A stretch of DNA of 64,000 nt from the NCBI RefSeq assembly GCF_013415105.1, contig NZ_JACCDF010000014.1, positions 41,469-105,468 on the forward strand, written 5' to 3'. A program made the position numbers and the translations under genes. This DNA comes from Vreelandella salicampi. Its GTDB lineage: Bacteria > Pseudomonadota > Gammaproteobacteria > Pseudomonadales > Halomonadaceae. Of the stretch, positions 25,342 through 32,738 are shown piece by piece. Each line of letters begins with the position of its first letter. The stretch's first letter is position 1. The notes below the pieces were generated by a model that saw only the letters and a program-made list of their open reading frames with translations, ran no database searches and was not told the DNA's origin.

Positions 25342-26664
25342 CGGCGGCAGTGCGGCTAATTGCTCCTGTTCCTGGAGTTGCACGCGGCCCAGGGTATAGT
25401 CGCCGCCTTGATTGATCAGCAAGAAGCCTTGGAAGCCATCGCGCAGTCCTGAGTCCTGTACTCGCAAGAGGCGCTGGTCATCCACATGGACTTGCATTAT
25501 GCCGTTCTGGTCACGGGTCCAAGCGATAGTGTGGAAGCGGCCATCTTCAAGATCCAGCCTGCCTTCATGGCGGGCCACCTCTTCAACACTCGTGGACGTC
25601 AACCTGACTAAGCGAAGCCCCGGGCGCGAGCCAGCAGAGTAGACCAATCGGTAGCCGGTACCGTTGGGCCGATTGCCCTGGAAGAGCCCCAGCTCCAGAC
25701 TGCCCGGCCGCTGACGAGAAGCGATTTCCAACTCCATCCTGAAGGCATTGTCGACCGGGGCATTGACGAAGATGCGCGCCGGTTCTGCATTAGTGGGCGT
25801 GTCATCTCGTTGGGCGTTGCCCAGCTGATTTTGGATCAGCTCCAGCATGGCCAGGCCAATCTCTTCCGGGCGTTCGGCGCTGAGCCTACGTGATTCGCGA
25901 CCAGACGACCGCTGAGTCGCAACGATGCTGCGTAATCCATTGTCATCGACCTCGAAGTCGCCGCTAAGTACGGTCCAAGGTGGATTCCGCCGAAAATCGC
26001 CGTCGCTAAAGTTATCCTGCAGCGCGACGCGGCGCGAGGCTATAGTTGGCGACTCCGAGGCTTCCTGATCCGTCTGGCGCAGGCGTTTCAGTAGCTCAGC
26101 CGATGCATTGCCGTCACGGGCCATGTCTCTATTGCCCTGGTACTCGCGTATCGCGCTGCGAGTGCGGCTTCCCATTAGACCATCCGCCGGGCCGGCATCA
26201 TAACCGAGCCGGTTAAGCTCGCGCTGTATCTCGGCCACCCCTTCCCGATCCGACAACGTCGCGATGTCGGGCCGGGATCGCGATGTCGCCTGTGAAGCAG
26301 ATTCCTCTTCCGGTTTCCAGGCACGCGCCGCCTGCTGCGCCTCGGCTATCTGCCGAGTCGTCATGCGTTCTGTTAGAGAATCACGCGCCGCAGCGGCATG
26401 GCGATTACCTCGAGCCGCCGCTAAGTTATACCACTGGTGAGCCAGCACGAAGTCCTGTGGTGTCCCGCTGCCCGCCTCGTGCAGGCGACCCAGCATGTAC
26501 TGCGCATCGGCATCACCGCTACGGGCCACTGCGCCAAACGCCTGCAGCGCTTGGCGATACTCTTGTCGCTCGTAATGGCGCATGGCCTCGGCGTAATCGG
26601 CGCTGGCCAACGCGGCGGGGCCGGACAGAAGGAGCAGGATCATAAATCCTTTGATGATCATCAT
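25297..26664 (-). CDS. Exported Sel1-repeat/peptidoglycan-binding protein
   Basis: About 455 residues: signal peptide (cleavage near LASA-DY, residue 22), tetratricopeptide/Sel1-like repeats (about 25-100; ADAQYMLGRLHEAGSGTPQDFVLAHQWYNLAAARGN), a linker, a peptidoglycan-binding type 1 domain (about 140-195; VAEIQRELNRLGYDAGPADGLMGSRTRSAIREYQ) and a C-terminal beta-rich domain (about 215-445) resembling laminin-G/concanavalin-type jelly rolls (FHTIAWTRDQNGIMQVHVDDQ). It probably binds the cell wall from the periplasm; partners unknown. It overlaps the second Crp/Fnr gene tail to tail. Upstream on the same strand is a 24-residue membrane peptide under a Crp-like promoter. Confidence 0.83.
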   Translation of the reverse strand: MMIIKGFMILLLLSGPAALASADYAEAMRHYERQEYRQALQAFGAVARSGDADAQYMLGRLHEAGSGTPQDFVLAHQWYNLAAARGNRHAAAARDSLTERMTTRQIAEAQQAARAWKPEEESASQATSRSRPDIATLSDREGVAEIQRELNRLGYDAGPADGLMGSRTRSAIREYQGNRDMARDGNASAELLKRLRQTDQEASESPTIASRRVALQDNFSDGDFRRNPPWTVLSGDFEVDDNGLRSIVATQRSSGRESRRLSAERPEEIGLAMLELIQNQLGNAQRDDTPTNAEPARIFVNAPVDNAFRMELEIASRQRPGSLELGLFQGNRPNGTGYRLVYSAGSRPGLRLVRLTSTSVEEVARHEGRLDLEDGRFHTIAWTRDQNGIMQVHVDDQRLLRVQDSGLRDGFQGFLLINQGGDYTLGRVQLQEQEQLAALPPLFMGAGMHRTRYLF

Positions 26665-26733
26665 GGGGCTTCTCCCGTGGGTTGGGCGGCATCTTCGACT
26701 TTCACCCTCTTGATGAAGGCTCGCCGTACTGCC

Positions 26734-26808
26734 TCAACGAAGGCCGAGAACGGACAAAATCACCATCACGATGACGACTGCACCGATTATGTAGACAATA
26801 TTGTTCAT
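26734..26808 (-). CDS. 24-residue single-helix membrane peptide
   Basis: ATG 26808 with CGGAGAG about 6 nt upstream opens a 24-codon frame encoding MNNIVYIIGAVVIVMVILSV then LGLR and TGA. It is one membrane helix ending in the GLR tail. Very similar tiny peptides (N..YIIG.VV.V..ILSF.GLR) occur unannotated in many proteobacteria, which I recall but cannot verify here. It lies 70 bp before the Sel1-repeat gene and downstream of a clear class II style promoter, supporting real expression. Confidence 0.6.
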   Translation of the reverse strand: MNNIVYIIGAVVIVMVILSVLGLR

Positions 26809-26951
26809 AAAAACTCTCCGGTTTAGCGCAAGCTCCTGTTTCAGGATGCTGCGTGATACATCGTATTTTGATGGCGTCGCCGTCCCTGCGACGCTCGGTG
26901 CAACAGATCCCTGTAAAGCGTCTCCCTCGTTCCCTTGCTACACCCAGGTTG

Positions 26952-26993
26952 AGGATATGCCATGAGTGGCCTTCCATCTGTGCGCCAACGAAC
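26952..26993 (-). promoter_or_regulatory. Crp/Fnr-like site plus -10 for the small peptide-Sel1 unit
   Basis: GTGCGCCAACGAAC (26980-26993) matches the palindrome with one arm mismatch. On the minus strand TATCCT (26952-26957) starts exactly 22 bp after it. Between 26994 and 27260 I see only a weak possible promoter (TATAAC, 27219-27224) for the osmoprotectant operon. Confidence 0.65.
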
Positions 26994-27260
26994 AGAGCTA
27001 AAAGGATTATTTTTTAGCGCAAGCGGAGCGGTAAGTAAGGTGCGTTGCTTTCATAAAAATTAACTATTACGCCCCATGATTGTGCCCATTACCCATCGTC
27101 ATACCAATTCCCAATAATCACGCTATCCTTTTGTTAAGCTTCTTTTCTTCTAAACACACAGCAGCCGTGCCCTGACGAACTTCGCTCTGACCATCATTAA
27201 CGTGCATGAGCAGTTTTTTATAACGGCTTTCAATAACTATGAATAATCAGGAGGCAGCGT

Positions 27261-27926
27261 TTGGAGCTATTTCACTTCGCCTTGGATAATGCAGGCCTAC
27301 TGCTGTCACGCACGATCGAGCATATTGCGCTGGTGGGTGTCGCCGTTGGCATTGCCGCGTTGACGGGCGTACCGATTGGCATCGCCATTACCAAAAATGA
27401 GCGTGTCGCGCAGAGTGTCCTCTACCTAGCGTCCATTATCGTTACCATCCCTTCAATCGCACTTTTCGGGATTATGATTCCGGTTTTGTCGCTCATTGGG
27501 CATGGCATCGGCTATGTGCCAGCGGTTATCGCGGTATTGCTGTACTCCCAACTACCCATCATCCGCAACACGTACACGGCGATTAATAACGTTAATCCCG
27601 CCTTGCGAGAAGCCGCTAGGGGCATCGGCATGAGCCCCAATCAGCGGCTGCGTTTGGTCGAAATCCCGCTTGCAGTACCGGTCATCATGGCGGGGGTTCG
27701 CACGGCCGTGGTGCTCAATATCGGTGTCATGGCGATTGCTGCCTATATCGGTGCAGGCGGTTTGGGTACCTTCATCAGCCGGGGTATTTCTCAATCAGAT
27801 CCGCGCCAACTGATTGTCGGCGCAATCGCCGTGAGCCTGCTGGCCATTATCGTTGACTACTCGCTGCTGTATTTACAAAAGCGCCTAACCCCCAAAGGGA
27901 TGAGCCGTGAGGCCGCAGCGAGCTAA
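27261..27926 (+). CDS. Osmoprotectant ABC transporter permease 1
   Basis: A 221-residue inner-membrane permease of the OpuB/YehW quaternary-amine uptake family, with five or six helices and the ABC-permease EAA loop (REAARGIGMSPNQRLRLVEIPLAVPVIMAG). It starts at TTG 27261: AGGAGG lies six bases upstream and no ATG fits. First gene of a permease-ATPase-permease-binding protein operon whose order equals E. coli yehW-yehX-yehY-osmF. The likely substrates are glycine betaine-like compounds. Confidence 0.92.
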   Translation: MELFHFALDNAGLLLSRTIEHIALVGVAVGIAALTGVPIGIAITKNERVAQSVLYLASIIVTIPSIALFGIMIPVLSLIGHGIGYVPAVIAVLLYSQLPIIRNTYTAINNVNPALREAARGIGMSPNQRLRLVEIPLAVPVIMAGVRTAVVLNIGVMAIAAYIGAGGLGTFISRGISQSDPRQLIVGAIAVSLLAIIVDYSLLYLQKRLTPKGMSREAAAS

Positions 27927-27967
27927 AGCCTCTTTCCAGATGTCATTTCTAAATAAGAGACACCCCT

Positions 27968-29128
27968 ATGATTCGACTGGATAACCTGACGAAGGTGTTC
28001 GATACGCAAAAAGGCGCCGTGGTAGCCGCTGACCATATCAATATGGAAGTGCCGGAAGGAGAAATTTGTATCCTTTTAGGCCCCTCGGGTTGCGGCAAGA
28101 CCACGACGCTCAAAATGATCAACCGCATTGTTAAGCCCACTGCCGGTAAAGTGTTTATCAATGGCGACGATACCACCGGTCTCGATACCCAAACACTGCG
28201 CCGCAATATTGGCTACGTGATCCAGCAGATCGGCTTGTTTCCCAACATGACGATTGAGGAAAACATCACCATTGTGCCGAAGCTCTTGGGCTGGGATAAA
28301 GCCAAGTACAAGGCACGGGCGCGTGAGATGATGGCGATGATCGCACTGGAGCCGGATGCGTTTCTTAAGCGCTTTCCCAGTGAATTATCGGGCGGACAAC
28401 AGCAGCGTATTGGTGTAGCCCGCGCGCTTGCCGCCGACCCGCCGGTGATGCTGATGGATGAACCCTTTGGGGCCATCGACCCGATCAACCGTGCGGTCAT
28501 TCAAGATGAGTTCCTTAAAATGCAGCAGGAGCTCAACAAAACCATCATGTTCGTGAGCCACGACATCGATGAAGCGATCAAAATGGGCGACCGCGTGGCG
28601 GTTTTCCGTGAGGGGAAGTTGGTTCAGTATTCCACGCCCGACGACTTGCTGGCGGCACCCAAAAACGCCTTTGTGGAATCCTTCCTCGGCGAAGACCGCG
28701 CACTTAAGCGCTTAAACTTGGTGAAAGTGCGCGAAATTGTCACCGATGAAATCGCCACAGTCGTACCAAGCGACACGCTAGAGACAGCGATGGCGAAAAT
28801 CGATGACTACGGCTATCAAAATGCCATTTTAATGGTCAACGAGCGAAAGCAACCCGTCGGCATTATTAACCGCTCCGTTGCTCGAACTACCAAAGGCTAT
28901 TGCCGCGATCACTTCCAGGCCGTCCCGGCGGTTGTCGATCTTGACGACGACCTGCGCAAAGCCGCCTCGCTGATGTTTGCCCACGACCAGACCTGGCTAC
29001 CCTGCGTCAATGATGAAGGCACGGTGTGCGGGCAAATTACCCAGCGCGCCATGACCAGCCACTTAGGCGCACGCTATCGCGCTCGCCAGGGGGATGATCG
29101 CAAGCCATCGGCGGCCATTAAGGAGTAA
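27968..29128 (+). CDS. Osmoprotectant ABC transporter ATPase with CBS domains
   Basis: A 386-residue ATP-binding subunit of the OpuA/ProV family. Walker A GPSGCGKTT (about 39-47), Q-loop, signature LSGGQQQRIGVARAL, Walker B VMLMDEPFG and H-loop SHDIDEA are all present. Two CBS domains follow (about 255-375), which in OpuA-type transporters sense ionic strength or nucleotides and gate uptake in high salt. It energises the two permeases at 27261 and 29131; its stop is 2 bp before the next ATG. Confidence 0.93.
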   Translation: MIRLDNLTKVFDTQKGAVVAADHINMEVPEGEICILLGPSGCGKTTTLKMINRIVKPTAGKVFINGDDTTGLDTQTLRRNIGYVIQQIGLFPNMTIEENITIVPKLLGWDKAKYKARAREMMAMIALEPDAFLKRFPSELSGGQQQRIGVARALAADPPVMLMDEPFGAIDPINRAVIQDEFLKMQQELNKTIMFVSHDIDEAIKMGDRVAVFREGKLVQYSTPDDLLAAPKNAFVESFLGEDRALKRLNLVKVREIVTDEIATVVPSDTLETAMAKIDDYGYQNAILMVNERKQPVGIINRSVARTTKGYCRDHFQAVPAVVDLDDDLRKAASLMFAHDQTWLPCVNDEGTVCGQITQRAMTSHLGARYRARQGDDRKPSAAIKE

Positions 29129-29130
29129 CC

Positions 29131-29862
29131 ATGCCTATTCGATCCATAAAAGGGGCGCTTAAGGTACTGGTGCTGGTGGCTATTTTTTTCGCCGGGGTAT
29201 GGAGCCAGTCTAGCGGCATCATCGATGAGTTTGTGTGGTATCTGCCTGACGTTAAGTATTTGATGGTGCAGCATATCTGGCTCACGGTGATGTCGGGTAG
29301 TTTGGCGATCCTCGTTGCCATTCCGCTGGGTATTGTGCTGTCGCGCCCCAAAATGGCGAACGTAGCCGAGTCACTCATGCAAGTGCTCAACGTCGGTACC
29401 ACCATCCCTACCCTTGCCGTGCTCGCATTGTCGATGAGCTTTTTAGGGATTGGTACGGTACCGGCCGTTTTTGGCCTGTTTGTGGCCACGCTGCTGCCCA
29501 TTACCCGTAACACCTATACGGGATTGAAGGGGGTTAACCCAGCCCTCATGGAAGCGGCCGCGGGTATTGGTATGTCACCCATGCAGCGGCTTTTCAAAGT
29601 CGAGCTGCCCAACGCCCTCTACGTGATTTTTGCGGGGATGCGTACAGCGCTAACCATCAATGTGGGTACGGTTCCCCTGGCGTTTTTGATCGGCGCTGGC
29701 GGTCTTGGTGAGCTAATTTTTACCGGCATAGATCTGTACGACCCGGTCATGATGCTATCAGGCGCCATTCCTACGGCACTTTTGGCCATTGTGGTCGATG
29801 CGCTGATCGCGCTTGTCGCGTTTCTCCTAGTTCCCCGCGGGGTCAACCCCAGCCGGGCCTAG
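29131..29862 (+). CDS. Osmoprotectant ABC transporter permease 2
   Basis: A 243-residue inner-membrane permease of the same family as 27261, with an EAA loop (MEAAAGIGMSPMQRLFKVELPNALYVIFAG) and about six helices. Translation is tightly coupled to the ATPase gene (2-bp gap). The two permeases would form a heterodimeric channel. Confidence 0.92.
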   Translation: MPIRSIKGALKVLVLVAIFFAGVWSQSSGIIDEFVWYLPDVKYLMVQHIWLTVMSGSLAILVAIPLGIVLSRPKMANVAESLMQVLNVGTTIPTLAVLALSMSFLGIGTVPAVFGLFVATLLPITRNTYTGLKGVNPALMEAAAGIGMSPMQRLFKVELPNALYVIFAGMRTALTINVGTVPLAFLIGAGGLGELIFTGIDLYDPVMMLSGAIPTALLAIVVDALIALVAFLLVPRGVNPSRA

Positions 29863-29911
29863 CGCTTAAGCTCCATTAACCTCTAAGCTTCACTAACAAA
29901 AGAAGGACCCG

Positions 29912-30796
29912 ATGATGAAAACATTAACCACCGCACTGACAAGTATTGCCCTTGCGAGCAGCGTCTCGCTCGCTAATGCCAACGAAATCAGCGTTGGCGG
30001 TAAGAACTTTACCGAGCAGCAGATCCTCTCCACCATGACGACACAGTACTTGGATGGTTTGGGTTACGACGTCGATAATCGCTCAGGTATGGGCTCGGCC
30101 ATTTTGCGCCAAGCCCAAGAAAACGGTCAGATTGATCTTTATTGGGAATACACCGGCACGTCCCTGATCAACTACAACGACATTACCGAAAGCCTAAACC
30201 CTGAAGAGACCTACCAACGGGTCAAGGAACTCGACGCCGAAAAGGGGCTTACCTGGCTTGAGCCGTCGGATGCCAACAACACTTATGCGCTTGCTATGCG
30301 CGAAGCTGCCGCCGAGGAACAAGGCATCGAAACGCTCTCCGACCTGGCCGAAGCGGTCAATAATGAAGAAGGCCTAACCTTTGCGCTTAACGCCGAATTC
30401 TACGCCCGAGAAGATGGCTGGCGCCCGCTGATGCAAGCCTATGATTTTCGCGTGGGTCGCAGCGAAGTGAGCCGCATGGATACGGGCTTAGTTTATCAAG
30501 CACTGCGTAATGAAGAAGTCGATGTCGGCCTGGTATTTGCCACCGACGGCCGTATCCCTGCGTTTGACTTTTACGTGCTCGAAGACGATCAGGGCTTTTT
30601 CCCGTCTTACGCCCTCGCCCCAGTGGTTCGCACGGATACGCTGGAAGCCAACCCTGAACTTGCCGAGCAGATGAATCGCCTTTCGGCACTGCTAGATGAT
30701 GAAACCATGGCCGAACTCAATGCCAGCGTGGATGTCGAGCGCGAGTCAATTGAAGACGTGGCAAGGGGCTTCCTCGAAGAGAATGATCTGCTGTAA
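29912..30796 (+). CDS. Quaternary-amine binding protein 1 (OpuAC/ProX type)
   Basis: A 294-residue periplasmic binding protein with a signal peptide (cleavage about ANA-NE at residue 24). The mature part carries the family blocks VGGKNFTEQQIL, NRSGMGSAILRQAQENGQIDLYWEYTGTSL and SDANNTYALAMR. It delivers a betaine-like solute to the permeases. It is followed by a hairpin and then a close paralogue at 30867. Confidence 0.92.
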   Translation: MMKTLTTALTSIALASSVSLANANEISVGGKNFTEQQILSTMTTQYLDGLGYDVDNRSGMGSAILRQAQENGQIDLYWEYTGTSLINYNDITESLNPEETYQRVKELDAEKGLTWLEPSDANNTYALAMREAAAEEQGIETLSDLAEAVNNEEGLTFALNAEFYAREDGWRPLMQAYDFRVGRSEVSRMDTGLVYQALRNEEVDVGLVFATDGRIPAFDFYVLEDDQGFFPSYALAPVVRTDTLEANPELAEQMNRLSALLDDETMAELNASVDVERESIEDVARGFLEENDLL

Positions 30797-30811
30797 CCGC
30801 TGCTTAAGTTA

Positions 30812-30834
30812 CCGCCCCGAATACCTCGGGGCGG
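30812..30834 (+). terminator. Hairpin between the two binding-protein genes
   Basis: A 9-bp perfect stem (CCGCCCCGA / TCGGGGCGG) with a 5-nt loop and no T tract. It probably acts as a partial terminator or as 3-prime protection of the upstream mRNA. Confidence 0.6.
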
Positions 30835-30866
30835 ACTCCACCAGCATCTCAACTTCTAGGATATTC

Positions 30867-31751
30867 ATGAAAACCCAACTGAAAGCCTTGGCGCTATCCG
30901 CCCTCACTCTTTGCTTTTCTAGTTTGGCCCAAGCCGAGACGCTTAGTATCGGCGGCAAAAACTTTACCGAACAGCTGATCCTAGCCTCCATGACCAGCCA
31001 ATACCTGGAAGGGCAAGACTATGATGTCGACGAACGATCAGGTATGGGCACTTCAGTGTTGCGTCAAGCCCAGGAAAACGGCCAGATCGACCTTTACTGG
31101 GAATACACGGGCACCTCGCTGATCAGCTACAATAAAGTGGAAGAGAAACTATCCCCCGAGGCAACCTACGAGCGCGTCAAGCAACTGGATGGTGAGAAAG
31201 GGCTGGTTTGGCTCGATCCTTCCGACGCGAACAACACGTATGCGCTGGCCATGCGCGAGGGCCACGCTGAATCGTTGGGCATCAACAGCATCTCCGATTT
31301 GGCTCGTGTAATCAACGAAGGCAACGCCCTGACACTGGCCTCCAACGCCACTTTCTATTCCCGTGATGATGGCCTACGCCCGATGCAGGAAACCTACGGC
31401 TTCGAATTCGGTCGGCGCAACGTTTCACGCATGGACCAAGGGCTCACCTTGACCGCACTGGATGACAAACAGGTCGACGTCGCCATGACCACCGCCACCA
31501 ACGGGCGCATTCCAGCCCTAGACCTAACAGTGCTGGAAGATGACAAGGCATTCTTCCCCGACTACGCTCTAACGCCTGTGGTGCGTGAAGATACGCTGGA
31601 AGCCAACCCTGAGCTAGCCGGCCAGATGAATCGTCTTTCAGCACTGCTAAACGACGCGACCATGGCCGAACTCAATGCCCGCGTGGATGTTGATCGCGAG
31701 TCAGTCGAAGACGTAGCAGAAAGCTTTCTACGAGAGAATGATCTGCTCTAG
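30867..31751 (+). CDS. Quaternary-amine binding protein 2 (paralogue)
   Basis: A 294-residue paralogue of the binding protein at 29912, with identical length, alignable end to end, including its signal peptide (AQA-ET at about residue 24) and nearly the same C-terminus. Differences cluster in the second lobe (SRDDGLRPMQETYGFEFGRRNVSRMDQG versus AREDGWRPLMQAYDFRVGRSEVSRMDTG), suggesting altered ligand range. The true start is ATG 30867, with TAGGA upstream; the open frame extends much further back out of phase with the preceding gene. Ends at a classical terminator. Confidence 0.92.
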   Translation: MKTQLKALALSALTLCFSSLAQAETLSIGGKNFTEQLILASMTSQYLEGQDYDVDERSGMGTSVLRQAQENGQIDLYWEYTGTSLISYNKVEEKLSPEATYERVKQLDGEKGLVWLDPSDANNTYALAMREGHAESLGINSISDLARVINEGNALTLASNATFYSRDDGLRPMQETYGFEFGRRNVSRMDQGLTLTALDDKQVDVAMTTATNGRIPALDLTVLEDDKAFFPDYALTPVVREDTLEANPELAGQMNRLSALLNDATMAELNARVDVDRESVEDVAESFLRENDLL

Positions 31752-31798
31752 GCGCTCGTGCATGGCGCTGGCATAATACCTCGCTAGAATATCGCCAC

Positions 31799-31825
31799 AA
31801 AGCCGCTCCATTGGAGCGGCTTTTT
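31799..31825 (+). terminator. Rho-independent terminator of the osmoprotectant operon
   Basis: An 11-bp stem AAAGCCGCTCC / GGAGCGGCTTT with an ATT loop followed by TT. It ends only about 15 bp before the next gene, so that gene needs another promoter or read-through. Confidence 0.85.
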
Positions 31826-31839
31826 CAATGGGGGAGCCA

Positions 31840-32682
31840 ATGCATTATCAAGACAAACTTCGCGTCGGTGCCGCGCAGATCAATACCACACTGGGTGAGT
31901 TGAACCCCAACATTGACCACCATTTGGCACTTATTGCCGAGGCGGAGCGTAAAGGTGTGGAGTTGCTGGTGTTCCCCGAGCTTTCATTAACTGGCTACCG
32001 CCTGGCGAACCGAGTGATGCAGGTGGCGATGCCGCTGGAAGACCCTCGCCTGAAAGCCCTGGCTGATGCATGCGGCTCTATGCAAGTGGTGGTGGGTTTT
32101 GTGGAAGAGGCGAGCCCCGGTGAGTATTACAACGCACTGGCCATTTTTCAGCACGGTCAGCTGATGGCCGTGCATCGCAAGCTCAATCTGCCTACCTATG
32201 GCGGGCTGGAAGAAGGCAAATGGTTTACCCATGGCAGCGAACTCACCCACACCGACATTTGCCCTGGCTGGTCCGCCACGCAGCTGATTTGCGCCGATTT
32301 ATGGAATCCGGCGCTCGTGCACGCCGCCCTTCTCGCCCGCCCGACGGTGCTTTGCGCGCCGATTAACTCGGCCAGCGGCATCGTCAGCGACGACTTTTCC
32401 AATGAAGAAAACTGGGCGTTGAATACGCGGTTTTACGCCATGACCTACGGCACGCCAGTCATTATGGCCAATCGCTTTGGGCCGGAGGGCGAGAGCCACT
32501 TTTGGGGCGGCTCGCGAATCCTCGGCCCGGGTGGTGAAACCCTCGCGCAGGCCGACGACGAAGAGGCGCTGATTGTGGCGGATCTTTCTCGCACCGCCAT
32601 TGCCAAAGCACGCTTTGAGTTACCTACGCATCGCGATGCCGATACACCATTGGTCAGGGAGTTGATGGCGGGTTATCGCTAG
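31840..32682 (+). CDS. Nitrilase-superfamily carbon-nitrogen hydrolase
   Basis: A 280-residue cytoplasmic amidohydrolase of the nitrilase superfamily. The catalytic triad is visible: Glu in FPELSLTGY, Lys in HRKLNLPTYG, Cys in LICADLWNP. It hydrolyses amide, carbamoyl or nitrile bonds; the true substrate is unknown. ATG 31840 follows GGGGAG; an in-frame ATG at 31828 lies inside the terminator region. It lies between the betaine importer and the opposing oxygenase-M24-mmsA operon, so it may act on the imported osmolyte or an amide breakdown product. Confidence 0.88.
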   Translation: MHYQDKLRVGAAQINTTLGELNPNIDHHLALIAEAERKGVELLVFPELSLTGYRLANRVMQVAMPLEDPRLKALADACGSMQVVVGFVEEASPGEYYNALAIFQHGQLMAVHRKLNLPTYGGLEEGKWFTHGSELTHTDICPGWSATQLICADLWNPALVHAALLARPTVLCAPINSASGIVSDDFSNEENWALNTRFYAMTYGTPVIMANRFGPEGESHFWGGSRILGPGGETLAQADDEEALIVADLSRTAIAKARFELPTHRDADTPLVRELMAGYR

Positions 32683-32695
32683 CAACAGCCAGCTT

Positions 32696-32722
32696 GCCCG
32701 CCGGAGGGAACATCCGGCGGGC
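32696..32722. terminator. Bidirectional hairpin between convergent genes
   Basis: A 10-bp perfect stem (GCCCGCCGGA / TCCGGCGGGC) lies between the stops of the amidase and mmsA. No T tract on either strand. Confidence 0.6.
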
Positions 32723-32738
32723 AGGGGTAACGAAACAT

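Noticed and set aside
26702..26977. 91-codon minus-strand frame over the Sel1 upstream region
   Set aside because: It overlaps the promoter hexamer and the 24-residue peptide in another frame, and shows no protein-like pattern.
27167..27180. GTGCCCTGACGAAC as another Crp-like site before the osmoprotectant operon
   Set aside because: Two arm mismatches and no -10 hexamer at the 22-bp spacing; not convincing.
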